DNA of 5,577 bases. It comes from an uncultured Polaribacter sp. Its GTDB lineage: Bacteria; Bacteroidota; Bacteroidia; Flavobacteriales; Flavobacteriaceae. Positions within the stretch are counted from its first letter, which is position 1; every line of letters begins with the position of its first letter. The position numbers and the translations under genes were made by a program. Under the pieces are notes generated by a model that worked only from the letters and a program-made list of their open reading frames with translations, made no database searches and had not been told where the DNA came from. Where the stretch lies: positions 1-5,577 of the forward strand of contig CALHCK010000200.1 in NCBI GenBank assembly GCA_937936695.1, read 5' to 3'. Below, in pieces: positions 1 to 5,577 of this stretch.

Positions 1-661
1 TCAAGAATTTAAAGATTTGTATGCAATAGAATATGACAAAGTAATTAAAGACGATATCCATCCTACCAAAGAAGGTTTAACGATGGGAGAAGTTTTAAAA
101 GAAATTAATATTCAAACAAAAGGAGAAGCTGCTATTGTAACAGATGTAGGGCAACACCAAATGGTAGCATGTAGATATGCAGATTTTAATGTTACTAAAA
201 GTAATATTACATCAGGAGGTTTAGGAACAATGGGCTTCGGTTTACCTGCTGCAATTGGTGCTAAAATGGCTGCTCCAGATAGAGAGGTAATTTCTATCTC
301 TGGAGATGGTGGTTACCAAATGACAATACAAGAGTTAGGTACTATTTTTCAGCAAAAAGCAGCTGTAAAAGTAGTAGTTTTAAATAACGACTTTTTAGGA
401 ATGGTACGTCAATGGCAGCAATTATTTTTTGACAAACGTTATGCATCTACAGAAATGGTAAATCCTAATTTTGTAGCAATTGCAGAAGGATATTACATAA
501 AAGCTAAAAAAGTAACTAAACGTGAAGAACTTGCAGATGCTGTAGCAGAAATGATAGCAAGTAAAGAAGCTTATTTTTTAGAAGTTTGTGTAGAAAAAGA
601 AGATAATGTTTTTCCAATGATTCCAACAGGGGCAAGTGTTTCAGATATAAGACTAGAATAA
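1..661 (+). CDS. ilvB: Acetohydroxyacid synthase large (catalytic) subunit, C-terminal part, 5'-truncated by the window
   Basis: This is the C-terminal part of the ThDP-dependent enzyme that condenses two pyruvates to 2-acetolactate, or pyruvate with 2-oxobutanoate to 2-aceto-2-hydroxybutanoate, the first common step of valine, leucine and isoleucine synthesis in the cytoplasm. The frame is open from base 2 (it begins Gln-Glu-Phe-Lys-Asp-Leu), so the real start lies upstream; about 219 residues of the usual roughly 560-600 are present. Visible marks are the TDVGQHQM segment (bases 140-163), the GGLGTMGFGLPAAIG segment, and the ThDP/Mg motif running from GDGG (302-313) to NN (383-388). The MVRQWQQ segment keeps the Trp (413-415) that lines the herbicide channel in plant and yeast enzymes. 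The C-terminal PMIPTGAS segment is also typical. One small oddity is Tyr-Tyr-Ile where homologues usually have a Gly (Y/F-G-I) near base 495. ilvN follows after one base, which fits translational coupling of the two subunits. Identification is secure; only the upstream extent is unknown. Confidence 0.97.
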   Translation, partial: QEFKDLYAIEYDKVIKDDIHPTKEGLTMGEVLKEINIQTKGEAAIVTDVGQHQMVACRYADFNVTKSNITSGGLGTMGFGLPAAIGAKMAAPDREVISISGDGGYQMTIQELGTIFQQKAAVKVVVLNNDFLGMVRQWQQLFFDKRYASTEMVNPNFVAIAEGYYIKAKKVTKREELADAVAEMIASKEAYFLEVCVEKEDNVFPMIPTGASVSDIRLE

Positions 662-662
662 G

Positions 663-1193
663 ATGAGTACAGAAAAAGAACTATTTACAGTATCTATTTA
701 TACTGAAAACAATATAGGTTTGCTGAACAGAATTTCAGCTATTTTTCAAAGAAGACATATAAATATAGAAAGTTTAAATACTTCTCCATCAGAAATAGAA
801 GGAGTTTCTAAATTTACAATTGTTATCTACATGACAGAGGTAAATGTAAAGAAAATTATAGGTCAGATAGAAAAACAAGTAGAGGTTATTAAAGCTTATT
901 ATCATAATGAAGATGATACAATCTATCAAATTTCTGGTTTATTTAAAATAAAATCAGAATTATTATTTGAAGAGCGTCAAATTCAGAATATAATAAAAGA
1001 AAGTAACGCAAGAATAGTAACAGTAAACAAAGAATTTTTTGTTTTAGAAAAATCTGGTAGAAGAGAAGAACTTATAGATTTACATAAAAAATTAAATGTT
1101 TATGGTATTATGCAATTTACCAGATCTGGTCGTATTGCAGTTACTAAAGACGAGATGAAAATATCAACATTATTAAAAAGATACAACAACTAA
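663..1193 (+). CDS. ilvN: Acetohydroxyacid synthase small (regulatory) subunit
   Basis: This 176-residue protein is the regulatory partner of IlvB; in the family it raises catalytic activity and confers feedback inhibition by valine. An N-terminal ACT domain (about residues 7-80) begins FTVSIYTENNIGLLNRI and continues with the INIESLN strand. A C-terminal ALS small-subunit domain (about 85-170) ends in the characteristic FTRSGRIAVTK segment. Aligned by eye with E. coli IlvH, the valine-site residues Asn11, Gly14 and Asn29 correspond to Asn16, Gly19 and Asn34, with the same spacing, so valine sensitivity is likely (inference). The length is normal for a bacterial small subunit. The ATG sits one base after the ilvB stop and is the only sensible start; there is no clear Shine-Dalgarno, as is usual in this phylum. 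The symbol ilvH is used for the same gene in some annotations. Confidence 0.96.
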   Translation: MSTEKELFTVSIYTENNIGLLNRISAIFQRRHINIESLNTSPSEIEGVSKFTIVIYMTEVNVKKIIGQIEKQVEVIKAYYHNEDDTIYQISGLFKIKSELLFEERQIQNIIKESNARIVTVNKEFFVLEKSGRREELIDLHKKLNVYGIMQFTRSGRIAVTKDEMKISTLLKRYNN

Positions 1194-1204
1194 TATAAAT
1201 AGAA

Positions 1205-2680
1205 ATGTCAAATTATTTTAACACATTAACATTAAGAGAACAATTAGAGCAATTAGGAAAATGTCGTTTTATGGACGCTTCAGAATTTGATGGCGGTATA
1301 GATGCATTAGCAGGAAAGAAAATTGTTATTGTAGGTTGTGGAGCGCAAGGTTTAAACCAAGGTTTAAATATGAGAGATTCTGGTTTAGATATTTCTTATG
1401 CTTTAAGACAAGCAGCTATAGATAAAAAAAGAGATTCTTTTAAGAATGCTACTTCTAACAATTTTACTGTTGGAACATATGAAGAGTTATTACCAACTGC
1501 AGATGTTGTAATTAATTTAACACCAGATAAGCAACATACAAATGTTGTAAAAACTGTAATGCCTTTAATGAAAAAAGGAGCAACATTAAGTTATTCTCAT
1601 GGTTTTAATATTGTTGAAGAAGGAATGCAAATTCGTGAAGATTTAACAGTAATTATGGTTGCACCTAAATGTCCTGGTTCTGAAGTACGTGAAGAGTATA
1701 AGAGAGGGTTTGGTGTACCAACATTAATTGCTGTTCACCCAAACAACGATCCAGAAAATAAAGGATGGGCTCAAGCAAAAGCGTATGCAGTTGCTACAGG
1801 AGGTCATAGAGCAGGTGTTTTAGAATCTTCTTTTGTTGCAGAGGTAAAATCTGATTTAATGGGAGAGCAAACTATTTTATGTGGTTTGTTACAAACAGGT
1901 GCAATTTTATCTTTTGATAAAATGGTAGAAGAAGGAATTGATGCTGGTTATGCTGCAAAATTAATTCAGTATGGTTGGGAAACAATTACTGAAGCTTTAA
2001 AGCATGGTGGTATTACTAACATGATGGATAGATTATCTAACCCAGCAAAAGTAGAAGCATTCCGTTTATCAGAAGAATTAAAAGACATTATGCGTCCTTT
2101 ATTCCAAAAGCATATGGATGACATTATTACGGGTCATTTCTCTAAAACAATGATGGAAGACTGGGCTAATGATGATAAAAACTTATTAACTTGGAGAGCT
2201 GCTACAGGAGAAACTGCTTTTGAAAAACAAGCAATTACTTCTGATGAAATTTCTGAGCAAGAATATTTTGATCATGGTACATTATTAGTTGCTTTTGTAA
2301 GAGCTGGTGTAGAGTTAGCTTTTGAAGCAATGACTGATTCTGGAATTATTGAAGCTTCTGCTTACTACGAATCTTTACATGAAACTCCGTTAATTGCTAA
2401 CACAATTGCACGTAAAAAATTATTTGAAATGAACCGTGTAATTTCTGATACTGCAGAGTATGGATGTTATTTATTTGATCATGCTTGTAAGCCTTTATTA
2501 ACTGACTTTATGAAAACCGTTTCGACAAACGTAATCGGTAAGGCATTTAGTTCAGAAAATGGAGTTGATAATCAAGAATTGATTAAAATCAACAAAATTA
2601 TTAGAAATCACCCAGTAGAAATTGTAGGAGAAGAATTAAGAGCTTCTATGACAGCTATGAAAGTTATAAAATCTGCTTAA
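1205..2680 (+). CDS. ilvC: Ketol-acid reductoisomerase (NADP+), class II long form
   Basis: KARI carries out the Mg-dependent alkyl migration and NADPH reduction that turns 2-acetolactate or 2-aceto-2-hydroxybutanoate into the dihydroxy acids used by IlvD. The protein has 491 residues, the length of the E. coli class II enzyme, and begins almost identically (MSNYFNTLTLREQLEQLGKC). The Rossmann motif GCGAQG is at residues 44-49. Counting along the sequence, NADPH-binding Arg68, Arg76 and Ser78, and the catalytic or metal-binding His132, Lys155, Asp217, Glu221, Glu389, Glu393 and Ser414, all fall at the E. coli numbers. The duplicated C-terminal knotted domain expected of class II is present (about 345-485). 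The start is 11 bases after the ilvN stop with an A-rich spacer, so it belongs to the ilvBNC transcript. A strong terminator 25 bases downstream suggests that ilvC closes that transcript, at least in part. Confidence 0.98.
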   Translation: MSNYFNTLTLREQLEQLGKCRFMDASEFDGGIDALAGKKIVIVGCGAQGLNQGLNMRDSGLDISYALRQAAIDKKRDSFKNATSNNFTVGTYEELLPTADVVINLTPDKQHTNVVKTVMPLMKKGATLSYSHGFNIVEEGMQIREDLTVIMVAPKCPGSEVREEYKRGFGVPTLIAVHPNNDPENKGWAQAKAYAVATGGHRAGVLESSFVAEVKSDLMGEQTILCGLLQTGAILSFDKMVEEGIDAGYAAKLIQYGWETITEALKHGGITNMMDRLSNPAKVEAFRLSEELKDIMRPLFQKHMDDIITGHFSKTMMEDWANDDKNLLTWRAATGETAFEKQAITSDEISEQEYFDHGTLLVAFVRAGVELAFEAMTDSGIIEASAYYESLHETPLIANTIARKKLFEMNRVISDTAEYGCYLFDHACKPLLTDFMKTVSTNVIGKAFSSENGVDNQELIKINKIIRNHPVEIVGEELRASMTAMKVIKSA

Positions 2681-2705
2681 AAATAGATTTTTATAAATAT
2701 ATTAT

Positions 2706-2745
2706 AAACCTGTCAGAAACTTATTCTGACAGGTTTTTTATTTTT
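2706..2745 (+). terminator. Intrinsic terminator between ilvC and ilvA
   Basis: A perfect 13-bp inverted repeat, AAACCTGTCAGAA (2706-2718) and TTCTGACAGGTTT (2724-2736), encloses the 5-base loop ACTTA. The right arm runs straight into a T tract (2734-2739, then 2741-2745 after one A). This is the textbook Rho-independent form, placed 25 bases after the ilvC stop. The ilvA ATG comes only 7 bases after the last T, so ilvA must be expressed by read-through of this element or from a promoter upstream of, or inside, it. Confidence 0.93.
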
Positions 2746-2752
2746 AGTTACC

Positions 2753-4006
2753 ATGCAAAATTACTACCCACACATAGATGACGTAAAAAAAGCGTCAGAA
2801 AACTTAAAAGGAATTGTTAGCAAAACTCCACTAAGTAAAAACGAGAATCTTTCTAAAGCTTTAGGAGCAAATATTCTATTTAAAAGAGAAGATTTACAAG
2901 TTGTACGCTCTTATAAAATTAGAGGAGCATATAATAAAATGTCTTCTTTATCATCAACAGAAAAAAAGAGAGGTGTAGTTTGTGCTAGTGCAGGAAATCA
3001 TGCACAAGGTGTTGCATTGTCTTGTAAATTATTACAAATTAAAGGTAGAATTTTTATGCCTTCTCCAACTCCTAATCAAAAAATAGAGCAGGTAAAAATG
3101 TTTGGAGAAAATTTTATTGAGGTAATTATAGAGGGTGATACATTTGATGATGCGTTTAATGCCGCTAAGAAAGAATGCGACTTAAAAGATAAAATTTTCA
3201 TTCATCCTTTTAATGATGAAAAAGTAATTGAAGGGCAAGCAACTGTTGGTTTAGAAATTTTAGAACAGGCTAAAGAAAATATTGATTTTGTATTTGTTCC
3301 TGTAGGAGGTGGAGGATTATCTGCAGGATTATCTAGTGTGTTTAAAAAACTATCTCCAAAAACAAAAATTATTGGTGTAGAGCCACAAGGGGCAGCGTCT
3401 ATGTTAACATCATTTAAAAATAAAAAAAATACAGCTTTAGCTACTATAGATCCTTTTGTAGATGGTGCAGCTGTTAAACGAGTAGGCGATTTAAATTATG
3501 CAATTTGTAAGCAAAATTTAGATGATATGGTTACGGTGCCAGAGGGTAAAGTGTGTCAAACAATATTAAATTTATATAATAAAGACGCCATAGTTGTAGA
3601 GCCAGCAGGAGCGTTAAGTATTGCTGTTTTAGACTTTTTTAAGGATGAGATTAAGGGTAAAAATGTAGTTTGCGTGGTTAGCGGAAGTAATAACGATATT
3701 ACTAGAACTGCAGAGATTAAAGAAAAGGCACTGTTATACGCAAATTTAAAACACTATTTTATAGTAAAGTTTCCTCAAAGGGCAGGAGCTTTAAAAGAGT
3801 TTGTTGCTGAAATTTTAGGACCTAATGATGATATCACTCATTTTGAATATACAAAGAAAACAAATAGAGTAAACGGAGCAGCGGTAGTTGGTTTAGAATT
3901 AAAAGCTCCTGAAGATTTACAACCATTAATAGATAAAATGAAACAGAAAGGTTTTTATGGAGATTACTTAAATGATAAACCTGATTTATTTCAATTTTTA
4001 ATTTAA
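2753..4006 (+). CDS. ilvA: Threonine dehydratase (threonine ammonia-lyase), biosynthetic type with one ACT-like regulatory domain
   Basis: This PLP enzyme deaminates threonine to 2-oxobutanoate, the committed step to isoleucine. The 417-residue protein has a fold-type II catalytic domain (about 1-325): the Schiff-base Lys55 in RSYKIRGAY, the SAGNHAQG substrate loop (79-86), the phosphate-binding GGGG (185-188), EPAGALS (283-289) and the SGSNND cofactor segment (310-315). A single C-terminal ACT-like domain (about 335-417; FIVKFPQRAGALKEF onward) is expected to sense isoleucine. This matches the shorter B. subtilis-type IlvA (about 420 residues) and not the E. coli form (about 514 residues, two regulatory subdomains). 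The C-terminal domain and the ilv neighbours argue against a catabolic TdcB or a serine dehydratase. ATG 2753 is chosen because the next in-frame Met is residue 63, beyond the catalytic lysine. The leader is unusual: a terminator hairpin almost touches the start codon. Confidence 0.96.
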   Translation: MQNYYPHIDDVKKASENLKGIVSKTPLSKNENLSKALGANILFKREDLQVVRSYKIRGAYNKMSSLSSTEKKRGVVCASAGNHAQGVALSCKLLQIKGRIFMPSPTPNQKIEQVKMFGENFIEVIIEGDTFDDAFNAAKKECDLKDKIFIHPFNDEKVIEGQATVGLEILEQAKENIDFVFVPVGGGGLSAGLSSVFKKLSPKTKIIGVEPQGAASMLTSFKNKKNTALATIDPFVDGAAVKRVGDLNYAICKQNLDDMVTVPEGKVCQTILNLYNKDAIVVEPAGALSIAVLDFFKDEIKGKNVVCVVSGSNNDITRTAEIKEKALLYANLKHYFIVKFPQRAGALKEFVAEILGPNDDITHFEYTKKTNRVNGAAVVGLELKAPEDLQPLIDKMKQKGFYGDYLNDKPDLFQFLI

Positions 4007-4030
4007 CGAAATGTAAGATTTGGCCTCGAA

Positions 4031-4050
4031 TAAAAAATTAACTCTTTTTA
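4031..4050 (+). terminator. Weak AT-only hairpin after ilvA, possible terminator
   Basis: TAAAAA (4031-4036) and TTTTTA (4045-4050) can form a 6-bp stem with an 8-base loop, 25 bases after the ilvA stop. The stem contains no G-C pair and no long T tract follows, so it would be weak. No better terminator is visible between ilvA and the next gene, so either this serves poorly or ilvA transcription continues towards 4181. Confidence 0.2.
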
Positions 4051-4104
4051 TGGTATATTGATAATTTAATACGTAGTTTTTAAACTTATTATTTTATTTT
4101 TTGT

Positions 4105-4112
4105 TAATTTTG
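4105..4112 (+). promoter_or_regulatory. Candidate Bacteroidota -7 promoter element upstream of the gapN-like gene
   Basis: TAATTTTG matches the Bacteroidota -7 consensus TAnnTTTG at every defined base. It would start transcription near 4118-4122, giving a leader of about 60 bases before the ATG at 4181. No TTG or TTTG is seen at the usual distance upstream (about 17-21 bases), so the -33 element is poor or absent. In DNA this AT-rich a chance match is possible. Confidence 0.45.
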
Positions 4113-4143
4113 ATGTCTTAATTTAAGAAATGTTTAAAATAAG

Positions 4144-4158
4144 TCCTAAGACTTAGGA
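4144..4158. repeat. Perfect palindrome in the leader of the gapN-like gene, possible operator
   Basis: TCCTAAG (4144-4150), one A, then CTTAGGA (4152-4158) form a perfect 7-1-7 dyad. Allowing one G-T mismatch or wobble (4143/4159), the symmetry extends two further pairs to 4141-4161. It lies 22 bases before the ATG and downstream of the candidate -7 element. No T tract follows and the next gene is transcribed through it, so it does not look like a terminator. The compact symmetry fits a binding site for a dimeric regulator; a short RNA hairpin (5-bp stem, 5-base loop) is the alternative. It is the most GC-containing patch in this intergenic region. Its function is not known from sequence. Confidence 0.45.
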
Positions 4159-4180
4159 TTTTGATTTTATAAAACAATTT

Positions 4181-5577
4181 ATGAAAAAACAATTTACGGA
4201 AATTCCAGATTTGTATAAGATCAACACTCTTATAAATCAAAAAACGTATTTAGTAGGAGGAGAATTAAAAGAATGGAATGGTGAAGTAGCAGAGGTATAC
4301 TCATCTATTTCTTCTACAAAAGAATATAAGCCAACTTTATTAGGAACGGTTCCTAATTTAACAGAAAAAGAAGGTTTAGAGGCATTAAATGCAGCATACA
4401 GAGCGTATGATAAAGGTCAGGGTTTATGGCCAACAATGCGTGTGGCAGACAGAATTGCTTGTATGGAAGAGTTTGCAGAACAAATGAAAACCAAACGAGA
4501 TGCTGTTGTTAAACTTTTAATGTGGGAAATTGGAAAATCTTTAGCAGATTCTAAAAAAGAGTTTGATAGAACTGTAGAGTATATTTATGATACCATAGAA
4601 GATTATAAGCAGATGGATAGAGATTCTGCTAAATTTGAAAAAAATAGTGGTGTATATGCTCATGTTAGACGAGGACCAGTTGGAGTTGTTTTATGTTTAG
4701 GACCTTATAATTATCCTTTAAATGAAACTTTTGCATTGCTTATACCTGCCTTAATTATGGGTAATACGGCTATTTTTAAGCCTGCAAAACATGGAGTATT
4801 GTTATTGTCTCCGTTAATGGAGGCTTTTCAAAATTCTTTTCCAGAAGGTGTTGTAAATGTTATTTACGGTAGAGGTAGGGTTTTAGCAACTCCTATAATG
4901 AAAACGGGAAAAATAGATGTATTGGCTTTAATTGGTAATAGCAAATCTGCTAACGCTATACAGGCAAATCATCCTTATAAAAATAGATTACGTTTAGTAT
5001 TAGGTTTAGAAGCTAAAAATCCTGGGATTGTATTACCAGATGCTGATTTAGATTTAGCAATTAATGAGTGCCTTACAGGTAGTACTTCTTTTAACGGACA
5101 GAGATGTACTGCTTTAAAAGTATTATATGTGCATGAGCATATTGTAGATAAGTTTAAAAAACGTTTTGCAGAAAGAGTAGACGAATTAAAATTTGGAAAT
5201 CCTTGGGAAGAAGGTGTAAAATTAACGCCATTACCAGAAACAGGAAAACCAGCTTATATTCAAGAATTAGTTGATGACGCTATAGAAAAAGGAGCAAAAA
5301 TCATCAATAAAAAAGGAGGAGAAACTACAGAGAATTATATTTTTCCGGCAGTTTTATACCCTGTTACTAAAGAAATGCGAGTATATAAAGAAGAACAGTT
5401 TGGACCAGTTGTACCAATTGTTTCTTTTAAAAACATCCAAGAGCCTTTAGATGATATGGCAGAATCTAATTACGGACAACAAGTTAGTGTTTTTGGTAGC
5501 GAAGTAAAAACATTAGCTCCGTTAATAGATACTTTGGTAAATTTAGTATGTAGAGTAAACTTAAATAGTGCTGCACA
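4181..5577 (+). CDS. gapN: NADP-dependent non-phosphorylating glyceraldehyde-3-phosphate dehydrogenase (ALDH superfamily), 3'-truncated by the window
   Basis: The frame is open for 465 codons with no stop and runs off the right edge; only the C-terminus is missing, since family members of this type are about 520-540 residues. The predicted reaction is oxidation of glyceraldehyde 3-phosphate directly to 3-phosphoglycerate with formation of NADPH, bypassing ATP-yielding glycolytic steps in the cytoplasm. ALDH hallmarks are GPYNYP with oxyanion Asn177, FKPAK with cofactor Lys200, the Rossmann turn at Gly252 (GNSKSAN), the catalytic Cys309 in FNGQRCTA, and EEQFGP (404-409). The end of the visible part, RVNLNSAA, resembles the substrate-pocket segment of GapN proteins. 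One oddity is that the usual ELGGK motif reads GLEAK (275-279), so the general-base Glu position holds Gly. ATG 4181 is the only candidate start: an in-frame TAG lies at 4154-4156 with no start codon between. ALDH family membership is certain; GapN substrate specificity is recalled from flavobacterial homologues and is somewhat less sure. Confidence 0.88.
   Translation, partial: MKKQFTEIPDLYKINTLINQKTYLVGGELKEWNGEVAEVYSSISSTKEYKPTLLGTVPNLTEKEGLEALNAAYRAYDKGQGLWPTMRVADRIACMEEFAEQMKTKRDAVVKLLMWEIGKSLADSKKEFDRTVEYIYDTIEDYKQMDRDSAKFEKNSGVYAHVRRGPVGVVLCLGPYNYPLNETFALLIPALIMGNTAIFKPAKHGVLLLSPLMEAFQNSFPEGVVNVIYGRGRVLATPIMKTGKIDVLALIGNSKSANAIQANHPYKNRLRLVLGLEAKNPGIVLPDADLDLAINECLTGSTSFNGQRCTALKVLYVHEHIVDKFKKRFAERVDELKFGNPWEEGVKLTPLPETGKPAYIQELVDDAIEKGAKIINKKGGETTENYIFPAVLYPVTKEMRVYKEEQFGPVVPIVSFKNIQEPLDDMAESNYGQQVSVFGSEVKTLAPLIDTLVNLVCRVNLNSAA

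Noticed and set aside
17..19. TTG as a start codon for a short 214-residue protein
   Set aside because: The same frame is open to the window edge and the sequence is the internal part of IlvB; the TTG encodes an internal leucine.
1347..1370. Repeated AAGGTTTAAA units inside ilvC that also look partly palindromic
   Set aside because: They encode the conserved QGLNQGLN stretch of the KARI Rossmann fold, so the protein sequence explains the repeat.
2684..2691. TAGATTTT as a possible -7 promoter element for ilvA
   Set aside because: It lacks the final G of TAnnTTTG, has no TTG at the right distance upstream, and lies in very AT-rich DNA where such matches are common.
4007..4180. A small gene or RNA in the ilvA to gapN intergenic region
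   Set aside because: ATG codons here are followed by a stop within a few codons (for example the one at 4050), and no tRNA-like, riboswitch-like or other structured element apart from the short palindrome was seen.
4181..5577. The gapN-like gene as a pseudogene because no stop codon is found
   Set aside because: Codon-by-codon reading shows an intact frame with conserved motifs in order; the stop is simply beyond the window edge.

Overview
The window is ordinary-looking chromosomal DNA from a low-GC member of the Bacteroidota, most probably a marine-type Flavobacteriaceae (of the Polaribacter/Tenacibaculum kind). The evidence is AT-rich coding and intergenic DNA, absence of clear Shine-Dalgarno sequences before the starts, a flavobacterial-style -7 promoter element (TAnnTTTG), and protein sequences that read like flavobacterial orthologues. 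The genus is not certain. All genes lie on the + strand, and no mobile element, CRISPR array, tRNA or rRNA was seen.

Layout. Bases 1-661 hold the 3' third of ilvB (acetohydroxyacid synthase catalytic subunit, entering from upstream). Bases 663-1193 are ilvN, its regulatory subunit, one base after the ilvB stop. Bases 1205-2680 are ilvC, a long (class II, E. coli-type) ketol-acid reductoisomerase. A strong intrinsic terminator follows at 2706-2745, and ilvA (threonine dehydratase, 2753-4006) starts only 7 bases after its T-tract. A 174-base AT-rich intergenic region (4007-4180) carries a candidate -7 promoter element and a perfect 7-1-7 palindrome. From 4181 an uninterrupted reading frame runs off the right edge; it encodes most of an NADP-dependent, non-phosphorylating glyceraldehyde-3-phosphate dehydrogenase of the aldehyde dehydrogenase superfamily (gapN-like).

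How the genes work together. IlvA makes 2-oxobutanoate from threonine. IlvB/IlvN condenses pyruvate with 2-oxobutanoate or a second pyruvate. IlvC isomerises and reduces the products with NADPH on the way to isoleucine and valine. Both feedback points (the ACT domain of IlvN and the C-terminal ACT-like domain of IlvA) are present. The gapN-like gene is a separate central-carbon unit that yields NADPH, which KARI consumes; any functional link between the two is inference.

I found no evidence of a previously undescribed system. The points most worth a second look are the terminator that almost touches the ilvA start codon, the palindrome in the gapN leader, and the shifted catalytic-glutamate motif in the GapN-like protein.
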